From Paracoccaceae bacterium (lineage in GTDB: Bacteria > Pseudomonadota > Alphaproteobacteria > Rhodobacterales > Rhodobacteraceae), in assembly GCA_018223125.1 (NCBI GenBank), contig JAAEZA010000011.1:1-41438 (forward strand): a stretch of 41,438 nucleotides of DNA, given 5' to 3'. The position numbers and the translations under genes are program-made. Shown here piece after piece: positions 26,130-35,311 of the stretch (position 1 is the first letter of the stretch; each line of letters opens with the position of its first letter). The notes under the pieces were generated by a model, which was not told the DNA's origin, made no database searches, and worked only from the letters and a program-made list of their open reading frames with translations.

Positions 26130-27584
26130 ATGAAGACCTATCTGGGAATCGACCTCGGGACATCGGGGCTGCGGGCGTTGCTTGTGGAGGAAAACGGAAC
26201 CGTTATCGGCGCGGCGCAATCCGCTTATCCGGTGTCAAACCCCCATTCGGGCTGGTCCGAACAGGACCCCGCCGACTGGATCAAAGCCTGTAAGACAGCG
26301 ATTTGTGAACTTCACCATACCCACCCCGAGCCGATGGCACGGCTGGCCGCGATTGGCACGGCAGGACAGATGCACGGCGCGACCCTGCTGGACGAAGCGG
26401 GCACTGTGCTGCGCCCCTGTATCCTTTGGAATGATACCCGTTCCAGCAAGGAAGCCGCCGCACTGGACGCAAAGCCTGACTTTCACGCGCTGTCCGGTAA
26501 CATCGTCTTCCCGGGCTTCACAGCCCCAAAATTGGCGTGGGTGAAGGCCAACGAACCGGACGTTTTCGACCGCGTTGCCACAGTATTGCTGCCCAAGGAT
26601 TATCTGTCCTACTGGCTGACCGGAGAACGCGTTTCCGATATGTCGGACAGCGCAGGCACAAGCTGGCTGGATGTGGGCGCGCGGGACTGGTCCGACACAC
26701 TGCTGGAACAATCCGGCATGACCCGCGCACAGATGCCCCGCCTTGTGGAAGGATCAGAGCTGGCCGCCCCTGTCAGCGCCAAACGATGCGCCGAACTTGG
26801 CCTGCCCGAAGGGGTCATCGTGGTCGGTGGCGCCGGCGACAATGCGGCCGCCGCCTGTGGCATCGGTGCGCTTGATGAAGGACAGGGGTTTGTGTCTCTT
26901 GGCACTTCGGGCGTGCTGCTGGCGGGCAAATCCGGCTATGCCCCCCTGCCCGCCTCGGCGGTGCATACATTCTGCCATGCGGTCCCGAACCGCTGGTATC
27001 AGATGGGGGTGATCCTGTCCGCGACCGATAGCCTCAACTGGCTGGCGCGCACCCTGAAAACCCCTGCGGGAGACCTGGCAGGGCTGTTGGACGGGCCTCT
27101 GGCTGCGCCGGGAACCGTCACCTTCCTGCCTTACCTGTCGGGGGAACGTACCCCGCATAACGACAGCACCATTCGCGGGGCCCTTCTCGGGCTGGATCAC
27201 GCCACGGGCGACCGCGAACTGGTACAAGCGGTGTTTGAAGGCGTCGCCTTCGCCCTGCGCGAAAACCTCGACGCGCTGCGCTCTACCGGCACCGAGCTGA
27301 CCTCTCTTATGGCGATTGGCGGCGGATCGCGGTCAGACTACTGGCTTGAACTGATCGCCACCGTTCTGGACCTGCCGCTGGACCTGCCCGAAGACGGCGA
27401 AAACGGCGCAGCAATGGGCGCGGCCCGACTGGCGATTTGCGGGGCGAGCGGTGCAGCACCGGAAGAGGTGATGACGCAACCCGCGATTTCCCGCCGGATC
27501 AACCCGAACCCCGATTTAACACAGGCGTATGCAGAGGCTTACCAAGCCTACCGCGCCGTTTACCCAGCAATAAAGGCATTATGA
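26130..27584 (+). CDS. xylB: Xylulokinase
   Basis: A 484-residue FGGY-family carbohydrate kinase, normal length, that phosphorylates D-xylulose to xylulose 5-phosphate. Landmarks: [13 protein letters not shown] at 5 (phosphate loop 1), [13 protein letters not shown] near 75 (substrate block), LWNDTRS near 97, the [14 protein letters not shown] block near 232 with the catalytic aspartate, and [16 protein letters not shown] near 395. AAAGGGAGAG precedes the ATG. It is first of the plus-strand operon; xylA starts one base after its stop. The putative operator lies 32 bases upstream. Confidence 0.95.
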   Translation: MKTYLGIDLGTSGLRALLVEENGTVIGAAQSAYPVSNPHSGWSEQDPADWIKACKTAICELHHTHPEPMARLAAIGTAGQMHGATLLDEAGTVLRPCILWNDTRSSKEAAALDAKPDFHALSGNIVFPGFTAPKLAWVKANEPDVFDRVATVLLPKDYLSYWLTGERVSDMSDSAGTSWLDVGARDWSDTLLEQSGMTRAQMPRLVEGSELAAPVSAKRCAELGLPEGVIVVGGAGDNAAAACGIGALDEGQGFVSLGTSGVLLAGKSGYAPLPASAVHTFCHAVPNRWYQMGVILSATDSLNWLARTLKTPAGDLAGLLDGPLAAPGTVTFLPYLSGERTPHNDSTIRGALLGLDHATGDRELVQAVFEGVAFALRENLDALRSTGTELTSLMAIGGGSRSDYWLELIATVLDLPLDLPEDGENGAAMGAARLAICGASGAAPEEVMTQPAISRRINPNPDLTQAYAEAYQAYRAVYPAIKAL

Positions 27585-27585
27585 T

Positions 27586-28893
27586 ATGACAACAGGTTTC
27601 TTTGACGGTATTTCCCCTGCAAAATATGTTGGCGACGGGGAAGGTACGGAATTCGACTACCGCCACTACAACCCCGATGAAATCGTTATGGGCAAGCGGA
27701 TGGAAGACCACCTGCGCTTTGCCGTGGCCTACTGGCATTCCTTTGCTTGGGAGGGCGGCGACCCTTTCGGCGGCGCCACATTCGAACGCCCCTGGCACCC
27801 GCAAGACAACCAGTCCCGCGCCAAGCTGAAAGCCGATGTGGCCTTTGAAATGTTCGACATTATCGGCCAGCCCTATTACTGCTGGCACGATGCGGACATC
27901 CGGCCCGAAGGCGATACATTTGCACAAAGCCTGCGGAATTTTGAAGAAATCATCGATTATTTCGCTGAAAAAATGTCATCCCGCAACATCAAGCTGTTGT
28001 GGGGCACCGCCAATATGTTCAGCCATCGCCGCTGGATGTCCGGCGCGTCCACCAACCCCGATCCCGATGTGTTCGCCTATTCCGCCGCGACCGTGAAAAC
28101 TTGCATGGACGCGACGCAGAAACTGGGCGGAGAGAATTACGTGCTCTGGGGCGGTCGTGAAGGCTATGAGACCCTGCTTAACACCGATATGGGGCGGGAG
28201 CTGGATCACATGGGCCGCTTCCTGAATATGGTGGTGGAGTACAAGCACAAGATCGGTTTTGAGGGGACGATCCTTGTGGAACCAAAACCCCAGGAGCCTT
28301 CCAAGCATCAATACGACTATGACGCGGCGACCTGTTATGGCTTCCTGCAAAAATACGGTTTGGAAAACGAGGTGAAGCTGAACCTTGAACAGGGCCACGC
28401 GATCCTTGCAGGCCACAGCTTTGAACATGAAATCGCAACAGCAGCGGCGCTTGGCGTGTTCGGCTCTATCGATATGAACCGGAACGATTACCAGTCGGGC
28501 TGGGATACGGACCAGTTCCCCAACAATGTCCCCGAGGTGGCGCTGGCCTATTACCACATCCTGAAAGCGGGCGGGTTTACCACGGGGGGCACCAATTTTG
28601 ATGCCAAACTGCGCCGCCAGTCACTGGATGCTGCAGATCTGATCGCATCCCATACAGGCGCGATGGACATTTGTGCCCGCGGCCTGAAAGCGGCCGCCGC
28701 GATGATTGAAGACGGCGGGCTGGAGAGCGCCCTGCAAGAGCGTTACAGCGGTTGGGATGATCCTGCGGCCAAAGCAATGCTCGACAGCGATTTTGACAGC
28801 ATATTTGAAAAGGTAGTTTCAGGCGACATCGCACCGGAGCCCCGCAGTGGCAAACAGGAGCGGCTGGAAAATCTCGTCAACCGTTTCGTTTGA
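27586..28893 (+). CDS. xylA: Xylose isomerase
   Basis: A 435-residue class II xylose isomerase that turns D-xylose into D-xylulose using two divalent metals. His101 in [13 protein letters not shown] is the sugar-contacting histidine; [12 protein letters not shown] near 51, [15 protein letters not shown] near 187, the metal site [15 protein letters not shown] near 232, [17 protein letters not shown] and the [19 protein letters not shown] block are intact. It is co-translated with xylB. The 3' end lies 7 bases before the epimerase start. Confidence 0.97.
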   Translation: MTTGFFDGISPAKYVGDGEGTEFDYRHYNPDEIVMGKRMEDHLRFAVAYWHSFAWEGGDPFGGATFERPWHPQDNQSRAKLKADVAFEMFDIIGQPYYCWHDADIRPEGDTFAQSLRNFEEIIDYFAEKMSSRNIKLLWGTANMFSHRRWMSGASTNPDPDVFAYSAATVKTCMDATQKLGGENYVLWGGREGYETLLNTDMGRELDHMGRFLNMVVEYKHKIGFEGTILVEPKPQEPSKHQYDYDAATCYGFLQKYGLENEVKLNLEQGHAILAGHSFEHEIATAAALGVFGSIDMNRNDYQSGWDTDQFPNNVPEVALAYYHILKAGGFTTGGTNFDAKLRRQSLDAADLIASHTGAMDICARGLKAAAAMIEDGGLESALQERYSGWDDPAAKAMLDSDFDSIFEKVVSGDIAPEPRSGKQERLENLVNRFV

Positions 28894-28900
28894 TCCTGCC

Positions 28901-29872
28901 ATGCCCGCCGCCGCCGATATCCGTGCCTTCACGCTGACGGGTTCTGATTCTGCGGTGACTCTGCTGAACCTCGGCGCGGTTACGCAAAGCTGGATAACAG
29001 ATCTTGGCGGACCGCGCCGCAGTGTTGTGCTTGGCTATCGGGAACCTGCCGCCTATCTGGACAATCCGCAGTTTCTGGGGGGCATTGTCGGGCGGGTGGC
29101 GAACCGGATCGCGCACGGGCGCTTCGCACTTTACGGGGAATCCTACCACCTGCCCCCGAACGAAGGTCCCCACGTCCTGCACGGCGGGGCGGACGGGCTG
29201 CACAAACGTCTGTGGCAGGCGGAAGCGGATGGCAATCGCGCCCTGCGGCTGACCCTCCATTCCCCCCACGGCGATCAGGGGTTTCCGGCAGCAGTGGATT
29301 TCGAGGTTGTCATCACGCTGGAGGGCAACAGCCTGAGTTACAGGATGCGCGCGACGGTCGACCGCCCGACCCCGATCAATCTGGCGCAGCATTCCTATTA
29401 CAATCTGGCAGGAACCGGCCCGATCAGGGATCACCACCTGCGGATCGACGCCGATGCGCTGCTGCCCACAGATGCCAGTAGTATCCCCCTTGGCCCTGCC
29501 CTCTCGCTTGCAGGACAGCCGCTCGATTTTCGCGGCGGGAAACCGATAGGCGAGGCCGACCCGCACAGGGCGGGCATTGATCTGAACTACTGCCTGAACG
29601 CGGCTCCCCCGCAAGTGCATCTGTCCCACAGCGGCCTTTCGCTGACGCTGGCTACCGACCAGCCAGGGCTTCAGGTCTATACCGCGCAGCATCTGACGGA
29701 ACGTGCCGCGCCACTGCAGGGGCAAACCCACTGTGCCTTTGGCGCCATTTGTCTGGAACCCCAAGGCTATCCCGATGCGATAAACAGGCCGGAGTACCCG
29801 AGTATTGTGGTCACACCGGATCACCCCTACGCTGCGACTGTGACCGTATCCCTGATGCCGGAGACACCATGA
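28901..29872 (+). CDS. galM: Aldose 1-epimerase (mutarotase)
   Basis: A 323-residue galactose mutarotase-like protein. It interconverts alpha and beta sugar anomers, which speeds use of imported xylose or glucose. The substrate residues are visible in GRVANRIAHGRF near 65, the catalytic-acid histidine stretch PHVLHGGADGLHKRLW near 93, INLAQHSYYNLAG near 160, and the base glutamate in ICLEPQGYPDAIN near 285. The ATG at 28901 is preferred; a GTG at 28847 in the same frame would overlap xylA by 47 bases. Its stop overlaps the next start (ATGA at 29869-29872). Confidence 0.9.
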   Translation: MPAAADIRAFTLTGSDSAVTLLNLGAVTQSWITDLGGPRRSVVLGYREPAAYLDNPQFLGGIVGRVANRIAHGRFALYGESYHLPPNEGPHVLHGGADGLHKRLWQAEADGNRALRLTLHSPHGDQGFPAAVDFEVVITLEGNSLSYRMRATVDRPTPINLAQHSYYNLAGTGPIRDHHLRIDADALLPTDASSIPLGPALSLAGQPLDFRGGKPIGEADPHRAGIDLNYCLNAAPPQVHLSHSGLSLTLATDQPGLQVYTAQHLTERAAPLQGQTHCAFGAICLEPQGYPDAINRPEYPSIVVTPDHPYAATVTVSLMPETP

Positions 29873-31182
29873 ACCTGCCCCGCCCGATCCTGCTGGCCAG
29901 CGCCCTGTTTGCCTTGGCTTTTCCGGCTGCATCCGGCCCGCTGCCGCAAGCGAATGCGCAGTTTTCCCAGCCCGATATGGCACAGGTGCGTCTGGGGCAA
30001 CTGCTGTTCTATGACCCGATCCTGAGCGGCAATAAAACCGTGTCCTGCGCCACCTGTCACCACCCGCGGTTTGCGACATCTGACGGGGTATCTCTCGGGC
30101 TGGGGGATGGGGGCATCGGGCTTGGACCGGCGCGGCGCAGCGATCCGGACAACCTGCCCGAACAGCGTATCCCGCGCAATGCACCAGCCCTTTTCAACCT
30201 CGGCGCAGCCCAGTTCCGGACCCTGTTCCACGATGGGCGCCTTGAGGCGGATACCACAGACCCGATGGGGTTTCGCACCCCGCTTGGCGCGGATATGGAA
30301 CAGGGGTTTGACGGGGTTCTCTCTGCCCAGACAATGTTTCCGGTGCTCTCGCCCGATGAAATGGCAGGGCATTATTCCGAAAACGATGTGGCCCAAGCGG
30401 TGCGGCAGGGTTTTTTCACCGGACCAAACGGCGCCTGGGCGATCCTGTCTGCGCGGGTTGCGTCCATACCGGAGTACGCGCGCGGCTTTGCAGCGCTTGA
30501 AGGCACCAAATCCCCGCTACATTTCTCTGACATCTCCAATGCGATTGCCGCCTTCATGGCGTTTGAATGGCGCGCAGACAACAGCCTGTTTGACCAATTC
30601 CTGCGGGAGGACACCCCGCTACCCCCCGAAGCGGCGCAGGGAATGGCGCTGTTTTACGGCAAGGCAGGGTGTGATACCTGCCACGCCGGACAATTCCAGA
30701 CAGATCACAGCTTTCACGCCATCGGCCTGCCCCAGATCGGACCGGGCAAGGCCGCACGGTTCGAGCGGCACAAAAAGGACGAAGGCCGGCTGCGGGTGAC
30801 AGGCGATCCGAAGGACGCCTACCGGTTCCGCACCCCTTCCCTGCGCAACGTGGTGCAGACCGCGCCCTACGGGCACAACGGAGCATTTGCCGATCTGCGG
30901 GAGATGGTGTTACATCACCTCTCGCCCGAGGCGTCTTTGCGGCGCTATACCAAGGCGCAATCCCTGCTTCCCGAACTGGCGGGGGCCGAGGATTTTGCCA
31001 ACCTCACAGACAAGCCTGAAACAGACCGGATCGCAGCGGCCATCGAACTGGCACCGGTTAAGCTGAGCGAGCCTGAAATCGACGCGATCCTTGCCTTTCT
31101 GGACAGCCTGAGCGATCCGGTCAGCCTGAAGGGACGGTTGGGCGTGCCCGAAACTGTGCCAAGCGGTTTGCCCGTCGAATAA
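29869..31182 (+). CDS. Dihaem cytochrome c peroxidase / MauG-family protein
   Basis: A 437-residue periplasmic protein with a Sec signal peptide (cut near residue 20). Two c-type haem sites are seen: Cys60-ATC-His64 and Cys268-DTC-His272. The layout of N-terminal and C-terminal cytochrome domains, the RNAPALFNLGAA block and the RTPSLRNVVQTAPYGHNGAFADL end match bacterial dihaem peroxidases and MauG relatives. It may remove hydrogen peroxide or oxidise a protein partner. It is translationally coupled to the epimerase (ATGA overlap), an odd partner for a sugar operon. The facing CRTAC1-like gene is 6 bases away. Confidence 0.9.
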   Translation: MNLPRPILLASALFALAFPAASGPLPQANAQFSQPDMAQVRLGQLLFYDPILSGNKTVSCATCHHPRFATSDGVSLGLGDGGIGLGPARRSDPDNLPEQRIPRNAPALFNLGAAQFRTLFHDGRLEADTTDPMGFRTPLGADMEQGFDGVLSAQTMFPVLSPDEMAGHYSENDVAQAVRQGFFTGPNGAWAILSARVASIPEYARGFAALEGTKSPLHFSDISNAIAAFMAFEWRADNSLFDQFLREDTPLPPEAAQGMALFYGKAGCDTCHAGQFQTDHSFHAIGLPQIGPGKAARFERHKKDEGRLRVTGDPKDAYRFRTPSLRNVVQTAPYGHNGAFADLREMVLHHLSPEASLRRYTKAQSLLPELAGAEDFANLTDKPETDRIAAAIELAPVKLSEPEIDAILAFLDSLSDPVSLKGRLGVPETVPSGLPVE

Positions 31183-31188
31183 CCCGCT

Positions 31189-32736
31189 TCATTCCGGCGC
31201 AACCGCCAGTCGGGTGCCATCCGCGCGGATCACATAAGCGGCATCGCTGGCCAGTGTCATCCAGTCGCTGGTCACGCCATGGGGCCAGATCACCCGCAGG
31301 GAAAATGCGGACTCCTGTCCCAGCCCGAAATGTTCCGGCCCAAGCTGCCCGCCCGCATGGCCGCCGCCCACAGTAATTTCGCGGCTGTGCAGCCGGTCCC
31401 CCGCCCGCAGTTCAATCCACGCCCCGATAGCGCCGGTGTTTATGCCGTCCTGTGCCAGCCGCAGAGTTGTCCAGCGGCCCGCATCAGGTGTTTCGTTGCG
31501 GTAAATTTCCAGTGGCGCACGCCGGTTCACCACCACCAGATCAAGCAGCCCGTCACGGTCCAGATCCGCCAGTGCCCCGCCCCGTCCACGGTGCAGGCTG
31601 GCCACGCCTGCGGCTTGCGCCGTTTCGGTAAAACGTCCGTCTGCGCCCTGTACCAGCAGGTTGTTCGGATCTTTCATCGCCAGACCCGGCATCTGTTCCA
31701 CATTGCCCTTGGCGATAAAGATGTCGTCCCGCCCGTCATTCTGCACATCCCCGAACTGCACATGCCAGCCGGTCGAAGGCCGTCCGTCACCCCCAGTGAA
31801 GGGCCGCTGTGCCGTGGTGCCAAGATCAAAAGGCGCATCGGAAAAGGCGGGGCTTTGGCCATCGCCGTCCTGAAACTGCAAGCGCTGGTCCCCCATCGAG
31901 GTCATCATGACGTCGGGCAGTCCGTCCCCCGTCAGATCGCGGCTGGCGATGCCCATGCCCCAAAGCCTGTGTTCGCGCCAGCCTTCGTCTGCGGTGTAAA
32001 ACGCCGGAACCATGTCCATTTTCAAAAGCTGTTCCTGCCCGTTCCTCACATAATAATGCCTATCATTGCTGAACCGCAGGTCGGCCCGCCCGCGACGGGA
32101 CCAGTCGCTGAACAGCATCGACAGCGGACACAGCCCCGGCACAAGCGGGATTGGCGCGCCGTAACCTTCAACTTCGGGTCGGTAGAGGTAATTCACATCA
32201 CAGGCTTCGAACGGGCCCTCCGGATCATCCCGATTGACGTAATTTCCAAAGGCCAGCGTCGGCAAGGCCTGCCCGTCCTCCCATGTCGCGGAAAAGGCCG
32301 TTGTCCATGCCGCGACATCCTGAAACTCCAGATCATCAAAGTGGGAATAATGGCAGTCGGGCCCTCCCTGCAGCAAAAGGTTCTTCCCGACCCGCAGCAC
32401 CACCAGATCGCCGAAACCGTCATTGTCGATGTCCAGCGGATAGGCGCCGGTCACGCCGGTTACAGTCGCGCTGTCTGCGGATATGGCGGAAAATGACAGT
32501 TCGCCCGCCTCTGACGTGATGTTCCGCAGCAGGATTGCAGGGTTTTCGCCGCCCGCGACATAGAGATCCGGAAACCCGTCCTGATCGCAATCCGTCACGG
32601 CGACACCGCCGCCAACGAAATGTTCCCAACCACCTGCATAAACATGCTCCGGCACAATCACAGGGCGGAACGCCGGTTCCGCAACGACCGGTGCCGCCCC
32701 GAAGGCAGCCAACAGGGCGAACGGCTTAAACCTCAC
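31189..32736 (-). CDS. CRTAC1-like protein with FG-GAP/VCBS propeller and ASPIC/UnbV domain
   Basis: A 515-residue secreted protein. The signal peptide is at about residues 1-20 (VRFKPFALLAAFGAAPVVAE). At least five calcium-binding propeller blades are visible, for example DCDQDGFPDLYV, DIDNDGFGDLVV, DLTGDGLPDVMM, DVQNDGRDDIFI and DLDRDGLLDLVV. The C-terminal about 90 residues are the ASPIC/UnbV domain (NTGAIGAWIELRAGDRLHSREI and GPEHFGLGQ). Its biochemical role is unknown; the family often lies next to dihaem peroxidase genes. Start is a GTG at 32736, which overlaps the ROK stop by 11 bases, so the two are translationally coupled. Confidence 0.88.
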   Translation of the reverse strand: MRFKPFALLAAFGAAPVVAEPAFRPVIVPEHVYAGGWEHFVGGGVAVTDCDQDGFPDLYVAGGENPAILLRNITSEAGELSFSAISADSATVTGVTGAYPLDIDNDGFGDLVVLRVGKNLLLQGGPDCHYSHFDDLEFQDVAAWTTAFSATWEDGQALPTLAFGNYVNRDDPEGPFEACDVNYLYRPEVEGYGAPIPLVPGLCPLSMLFSDWSRRGRADLRFSNDRHYYVRNGQEQLLKMDMVPAFYTADEGWREHRLWGMGIASRDLTGDGLPDVMMTSMGDQRLQFQDGDGQSPAFSDAPFDLGTTAQRPFTGGDGRPSTGWHVQFGDVQNDGRDDIFIAKGNVEQMPGLAMKDPNNLLVQGADGRFTETAQAAGVASLHRGRGGALADLDRDGLLDLVVVNRRAPLEIYRNETPDAGRWTTLRLAQDGINTGAIGAWIELRAGDRLHSREITVGGGHAGGQLGPEHFGLGQESAFSLRVIWPHGVTSDWMTLASDAAYVIRADGTRLAVAPE

Positions 32737-33934
32737 CGGCACGCAAAGACGCAATGGCCATCTCCTCCACTCCTTCCAAAGCATAGGCCGCAGCCCCTTT
32801 GGCCCACATCAGATCGCCCCAGCGGTGGATCACCACTTCAGGCGGGGACTGGTCCACCTGCACGATAGAATCCTTGATCCCCGCAATCACCTCCTCGGCG
32901 TAAAGATGGTTGGACTGCATCCGTTCCCCCGCCAGTACAATCAGTTGGGGGTCAAAAATATTGACGATATTGGCCAAGCCCATTGCAAACATCCGCCCGG
33001 CCCGCAGGACAATATTGCCCGCGACCGGATCGCCGTCATGGGCGCGCTGCAACAGCGCCTCGATCCTTTGTTCGTCCGTTCCCCCTGTTAACGCGTCTGC
33101 ACCGGCGTGGGTTACGCTGGCCTCGCGCAGCAGCGCATAATCGGCCACGTAAGCTTCCAGACACCCGCGCTGGCCACAACGGCAGAGCGCCCCGTCCAGA
33201 TGTACCTTGGTATGGCCGAATTCCGCACCGCAGCCCCGCGTCCCACGGTAGATTTCATTATTGATGACAATCCCCATGCCAACACCGCTTTCAATGGTGA
33301 CAACGATGAAATCCGTCGCCTCGCGGCCCAGACCAAAGTTTTTTTCGGCCATGGCCACAAGGTTGGCGTCATTGTCCACGAAGGCCGGTACATCAAGCGC
33401 GGCTTCAATGGCACTGCGCAGGTTTATATTGCGGTCCGACAGCGAGGGCGACCAGTGGACAAGCCCCTGTTGCACATCGACAATCCCCGCAATCCCGACG
33501 CCCACTCCCGAAAGATCCGACACAGACTTGCCCAGCGGCGCAAGCATATCGCCAAGGGCACGGGCAAGTTCCGCCACCAGTGCCTCTGTGCCGAGTGTGG
33601 TTTTTGCCAGAACATGGCTGTGCTCGGCCAGCTGGTTGCCTTCGAAATCCAGAAGAACCAGCGAAAGCGAACTGTTAGCGATTTTTATGCCCGCCACCAG
33701 ATGGGCTGCGCCGCGAATTTTAAGATCCACACGAGGCCGACCGCGGGCCATTTCAGTACCCTGTGCGGCGACTTCTTCCACCAGTCCGGCGCGGATCAAT
33801 TCGGCGGTTACAGTGGTCACAGTAGCGCGGCTGATGCCTGTCTGTTCGGACAGATCAATCCGCGCAATCGGGCTGTTCTGGCGAATCGCTGCCAGTAAAA
33901 CCCGCCTGCCATAACTGCGTTGCTGTCCGATCAT
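32726..33934 (-). CDS. xylR: ROK-family transcriptional repressor (XylR-like)
   Basis: A 402-residue repressor. Residues about 10-60 are the winged helix-turn-helix (NSPIARIDLSEQTGISRATV). The rest is the ROK sugar-kinase fold: the phosphate motif VGVGIAGIVDVQQG near 145, the FVDNDANLVAMAE block, GAEFGHTKV and the zinc site CRCGQRGCLEAYVA. It lies between the two xyl transcription units and is divergent from xylF. Members of this family repress xylose genes and respond to xylose or glucose. Two matching 21-bp palindromes, in front of xylF and xylB, are the likely binding sites. Confidence 0.9.
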   Translation of the reverse strand: MIGQQRSYGRRVLLAAIRQNSPIARIDLSEQTGISRATVTTVTAELIRAGLVEEVAAQGTEMARGRPRVDLKIRGAAHLVAGIKIANSSLSLVLLDFEGNQLAEHSHVLAKTTLGTEALVAELARALGDMLAPLGKSVSDLSGVGVGIAGIVDVQQGLVHWSPSLSDRNINLRSAIEAALDVPAFVDNDANLVAMAEKNFGLGREATDFIVVTIESGVGMGIVINNEIYRGTRGCGAEFGHTKVHLDGALCRCGQRGCLEAYVADYALLREASVTHAGADALTGGTDEQRIEALLQRAHDGDPVAGNIVLRAGRMFAMGLANIVNIFDPQLIVLAGERMQSNHLYAEEVIAGIKDSIVQVDQSPPEVVIHRWGDLMWAKGAAAYALEGVEEMAIASLRAGEV

Positions 33935-34014
33935 TGCTGCCGCTCCCAGAATACTGCGGGTCTAAATCTAGGGGATTATTATGGAAAATCCCACTTAAAC
34001 CAGTTTGCCCTGAT

Positions 34015-34035
34015 TTAATTTGATTTTCAAATTAA
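34015..34035. promoter_or_regulatory. Perfect palindrome in front of xylF, candidate ROK operator
   Basis: TTAATTTGA (34015-34023), spacer TTT, TCAAATTAA (34027-34035): perfect symmetry over 18 bases in a 21-base site. It lies between the divergent repressor gene and xylF and overlaps a promoter-like pair (TTGATT at 34020-34025 and TATCAC about 16 bases on). It has the same half-site as the copy before xylB. Confidence 0.75.
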
Positions 34036-34109
34036 AACTGTTATCACTTTTTTACACCCGCCGTTCAAAACGGGGACATTGCGGGTCTTATTATCCTTGG
34101 GAGGGAACC

Positions 34110-35135
34110 ATGAATAAATTTACCGTCGCGCTTGCGGCTGTGGCCACCGCTGCCATGACAACCGTGTCACTGGCCGCCGATCTGACCGTGGGCGTAAGCT
34201 GGTCGAATTTTCAGGAGGAACGCTGGAAAACAGACGAAGCCGCCATCAAAAAGGCGCTGGAAGCTGCCGGTGCAAAATATATTTCGGCGGATGCACAGGC
34301 CTCTGCCGCGAAACAGCTTACCGATGTAGAAGCATTGATTGCACAGGGTGCTGATGCGCTGATCATTCTTGCGATGGACAAGGATGCCATCGGTCCGGCA
34401 GTGGACAAGGCGGATGACGAGGGTATTCCGGTTGTCGGCTATGACCGTCTGATCGAAGACGACCGCACCTTTTACCTGACCTTTGACAACAAGGGTGTGG
34501 GCCGGATCATCGCGGAAACCGTGACCGCCGTACAACCGGAAGGAAATTTTGCCATCATCAAAGGCGACAAGGGCGATCCCAACGCGGCGTTCCTGCTGGA
34601 AGGCATGATGGAAGTGATCGGTGATGATGTAGACGCCGGCAAAATCAAAATCGTCGGAGAGGCTTTCTCGGACGGGTGGAAACCGGACAATGCCCAAAAG
34701 AACATGGAGCAGATCCTGACCGCCAATGACAACAATGTGGATGCGGTTCTGGCTGAAAACGACGGCATGGCCGGTGGCGTGATTGCTGCACTGGCAGCAC
34801 AGGGCATGGAAGTGCCGGTGGGCGGACAGGACGGCGACCACGCAGCCCTGAACCGTGTGGCACGGGGCACCCAGACCGTTTCTGTCTGGAAGGACTCCCG
34901 CCAGCTTGGCACCGCTGCCGCGGAAATCGCGGTTGCGCTGGCCGGTGGCACAGCACTTGACGCGGTCGAGGGTGCCGTGAAATGGTCCGGCGGCTCCAAA
35001 GGCGTTGAAATGAACGCAATCTTTCTGGAGCCCACACCGATCACCAAAGACAATATCAACGTCGTGATCGACGCAGGCCATATCGCCAAGGACAAAGTCT
35101 GTGAGGGCGCGATGGACGGCGTAGCAGGCTGCTAA
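34110..35135 (+). CDS. xylF: Xylose ABC transporter substrate-binding protein
   Basis: A 341-residue periplasmic sugar-binding protein. A Sec signal peptide covers about 1-22 (MNKFTVALAAVATAAMTTVSLA). The mature part has the XylF/RbsB two-lobed layout: VGVSWSNFQEERWKTDE, ALIILAMDKDAIGPAV, PVVGYDRLIED with the sugar-contacting Arg-Leu, AVLAENDGMAGGVIAAL and VPVGGQDGDHAALN. Two lone cysteines at the tail (VCEGAMDGVAGC) could pair. The ATG at 34110 has GGGAGGG just upstream. It is first of the uptake operon and is followed by a strong stem-loop. Confidence 0.95.
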   Translation: MNKFTVALAAVATAAMTTVSLAADLTVGVSWSNFQEERWKTDEAAIKKALEAAGAKYISADAQASAAKQLTDVEALIAQGADALIILAMDKDAIGPAVDKADDEGIPVVGYDRLIEDDRTFYLTFDNKGVGRIIAETVTAVQPEGNFAIIKGDKGDPNAAFLLEGMMEVIGDDVDAGKIKIVGEAFSDGWKPDNAQKNMEQILTANDNNVDAVLAENDGMAGGVIAALAAQGMEVPVGGQDGDHAALNRVARGTQTVSVWKDSRQLGTAAAEIAVALAGGTALDAVEGAVKWSGGSKGVEMNAIFLEPTPITKDNINVVIDAGHIAKDKVCEGAMDGVAGC

Positions 35136-35147
35136 GACACGCCACAC

Positions 35148-35177
35148 GGGCATTGCCGGAGCCCTCCGGCAGTGCCC
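35148..35177 (+). other. Strong stem-loop between xylF and xylH
   Basis: The 13-base arms 35148-35160 and 35165-35177 pair fully (one G-T pair) around a 4-base loop, 12 bases after the xylF stop. There is no T-run. It likely protects the xylF message or partly ends transcription, giving more binding protein than membrane parts. Confidence 0.75.
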
Positions 35178-35311
35178 TTCCCCACTTCAAAACACCCCAA
35201 TTTCAACACAGTCACGCGGGCCGCCCGACAGATATTGCGATGGATGCGCGAAATCACGGGATACGGTAGGCTTTAGCTGACTCTGACAGACACTGGTTCG
35301 GGACACCGCTT

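Noticed and set aside
28877-30184. 435-residue minus-strand open frame
   Set aside because: Antisense to the mutarotase and peroxidase genes, both with clear catalytic motifs.
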